This document shows, piece after piece, positions 5,533 to 5,971 of a stretch of DNA of 5,971 nucleotides. The notes beneath the pieces were generated by a model. It did not search any database. It was not told where the DNA came from and saw only the letters and a program-made list of their open reading frames with translations. The DNA lies in the NCBI GenBank assembly GCA_023269645.1, contig JAHFPR010000130.1, forward strand, positions 1-5,971, read 5' to 3'. Origin of the DNA: Alphaproteobacteria bacterium. Lineage in GTDB: Bacteria; Pseudomonadota; Alphaproteobacteria; Rickettsiales; UBA8987. A program made the translations under genes and the position numbers. Each line of letters begins with the position of its first letter. Positions within the stretch are counted from its first letter, which is position 1.

Positions 5533-5536
5533 TTTT

Positions 5537-5971
5537 ATGGCAGGACATTCACAATACGCGAACATCAAGCATCGCAAGGCCGCGCAGGATAAAAAGCGCG
5601 CGAATCTTTTTACCAAGCTGGCGCGGGAGATCATCGTGGCGGCGAAGATGGGGCAGCCCGATCCGGCCTTCAACCCGCGCCTGCGGGCGGCGATCATCGC
5701 CGGAAAATCCTGTGGATTACCGAAAGACCGCATCGAAAATGCCATCAAGAAAGGCTCCGGCCAGCTCGGCGATGGCGAGAATTACGAGGAAATCCGCTAT
5801 GAGGGCTATGCACCCGGCGGGGTAGCACTCATCATCGAGTGCCTTTCGGATAACCGCAACCGCAGCGCGGCGGATATCCGCACCATCCTCGGAAAGAATG
5901 GGGGAAGCCTGGGTTCCGAGGGTAGTGTGCAGTTCCTGTTCGACCGGGTGGGGCTGATCCAGTATAAGGCA
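5537..5971 (+). CDS. yebC: YebC/PmpR-family regulator or translation factor (3' end outside window)
   Basis: The N-terminal 145 residues of a YebC/PmpR-family protein; full-length members are about 240-250 residues, so roughly 60 percent is present and the frame is still open at the last base. The start MAGHSQYANIKHRKAAQDKKR is diagnostic, followed by FTKLAREIIVAAKMGQPDP (25-43), FNPRLRAAI (45-53), LPKDRIENAIKKGSG (61-75), YEGYAPGGVALIIECLSDN (88-106) and FLFDRVG (132-138). Family members were first described as DNA-binding transcriptional regulators (PmpR); some are now linked to relief of ribosome stalling, so the role here cannot be fixed from sequence. In many bacteria yebC precedes ruvC-ruvA-ruvB, but the downstream region is not visible. 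The promoter is not clear; the leader is dominated by palindromic repeats. Confidence 0.95.
   Translation, partial: MAGHSQYANIKHRKAAQDKKRANLFTKLAREIIVAAKMGQPDPAFNPRLRAAIIAGKSCGLPKDRIENAIKKGSGQLGDGENYEEIRYEGYAPGGVALIIECLSDNRNRSAADIRTILGKNGGSLGSEGSVQFLFDRVGLIQYKA

Noticed and set aside
5197..5748. 183-codon minus-strand frame spanning the repeat region and yebC
   Set aside because: It runs through palindromic repeats and antisense to the conserved yebC N-terminus; it has no recognisable product.

Overview
The window looks like a chromosomal segment of an alphaproteobacterium, with moderate confidence. The FtsY protein has only a very short lead-in before its NG core and no long acidic A domain. 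The YebC N-terminus (MAGHSQYANIKHRK) resembles alphaproteobacterial forms by memory. Coding regions are GC-rich with dense Shine-Dalgarno-type starts for some genes, and the intergenic DNA is crowded with palindromic repeats. No tRNA, rRNA, CRISPR array or insertion-sequence transposase is visible.

Layout. (1) 1-1341, plus strand: a divergent serralysin-like (M10) metzincin metalloprotease whose N-terminus touches the window edge. (2) 1342-1530: an AT-rich gap. (3) 1531-2991, plus: an NtrC-class response regulator (receiver, sigma-54 AAA+ domain, Fis-type HTH), with no histidine kinase in view. (4) 2992-3108: a convergent junction whose two ends are arms of one inverted repeat. (5) 3109-4020, minus: ftsY, the signal recognition particle receptor. 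(6) 4021-4212: a repeat-rich gap. (7) 4213-5070, minus: xth, exodeoxyribonuclease III, carrying an in-frame palindromic insertion. (8) 5071-5536: 466 nt without a gene, filled by two palindromic elements and several direct repeats. (9) 5537-5971, plus: the 5' part of a yebC/pmpR-family gene cut by the window end.

The genes do not form one pathway: a probable peptidase, a sigma-54 regulator, protein targeting, DNA repair and a translation or regulatory factor sit side by side. What links the window is the repeat content. The strongest unusual signal is a family of 7-nt periodic repeats (loose consensus NRRTYNG, GGRTTRG in the best copy) found at three loci. Inside xth it forms a 29-bp-arm hairpin read in frame as about 23 extra residues. 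At the convergent 3' ends of the regulator gene and ftsY it supplies or overlaps both stop codons. Directly upstream of ftsY it occupies the place where a ribosome binding site would be. A second repeat class, with GTCATTCC ends, occurs at 4142-4180 and 5135-5264. A third, about 140-bp palindrome ends right at the yebC Shine-Dalgarno sequence.
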